Below, piece by piece: positions 5,647 through 5,667 of a stretch of DNA of 5,667 nucleotides. The stretch covers positions 1 to 5,667 of the forward strand of contig JAIRWJ010000085.1 in NCBI GenBank assembly GCA_031269065.1. Direction: 5' to 3'. Both the position numbers and the translations under genes were made by a program. This DNA comes from Rickettsiales bacterium. Lineage in GTDB: Bacteria > Pseudomonadota > Alphaproteobacteria > Rickettsiales > UBA1997. Positions within the stretch are counted from its first letter, which is position 1, and every line of letters starts with the position of its first letter. The notes beneath the pieces are model-generated. The model was not told the DNA's origin. It saw nothing but the letters and a program-made list of their open reading frames with translations, and did no database searches.

Positions 5647-5667
5647 GATATCCTACCGAACTTGCTT

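Overview
The window looks like part of the chromosome of an AT-rich, probably host-associated alphaproteobacterium, most likely of the order Rickettsiales. This is inferred from content, not from a marker gene. It combines a propionyl-CoA carboxylase alpha subunit, a lone HK97-type portal protein resembling the alphaproteobacterial gene transfer agent (GTA) portal, and a helical-repeat protein resembling the octotricopeptide (OPR)/DUF1601 class known from algae, apicomplexans and intracellular bacteria. Intergenic spaces are long and contain what may be decayed coding sequence, as expected of a genome under reductive evolution.

Layout: (1) 1-101 is a pyrimidine-rich flank with no gene. (2) 102-1472, minus strand: a 456-residue protein of unknown function with an N-terminal module, a Ser-rich linker, a helical middle and four copies of an ANTVNGLA-type repeat. 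Its 3' end is a 150-bp tandem repeat in the DNA. (3) 1473-1845: a divergent intergenic region with a 9-bp hairpin, two promoter candidates, and short open stretches on both strands that may be a gene relic. (4) 1846-3879, plus strand: pccA, complete, with biotin carboxylase, BT and biotinyl domains. (5) 3880-4302: the space between convergent genes, with three hairpins lacking clear U-tracts and a minus-strand open frame broken by one TAG. (6) 4303-5472, minus strand: the portal protein; the ATG at 5472 with a GGAG ribosome site is a better start than the upstream TTG. (7) 5473-5667: the portal leader, with a cluster of CTAG palindromes and a GC-rich terminator-like hairpin that probably closes a minus-strand transcript entering from beyond the right edge.

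The three genes do not form an operon and no shared pathway is visible. pccA is housekeeping metabolism (propionyl-CoA to methylmalonyl-CoA), and its partner pccB is not here. The portal is an orphan of a capsid/DNA-packaging module. The repeat protein is the most unusual gene: two of its units are about 96% identical in DNA over 121 bp, and three of the four codons that differ between them change the amino acid. I found no complete new multi-gene system. The repeat protein and the possible relics in the two intergenic regions are the items most worth following.
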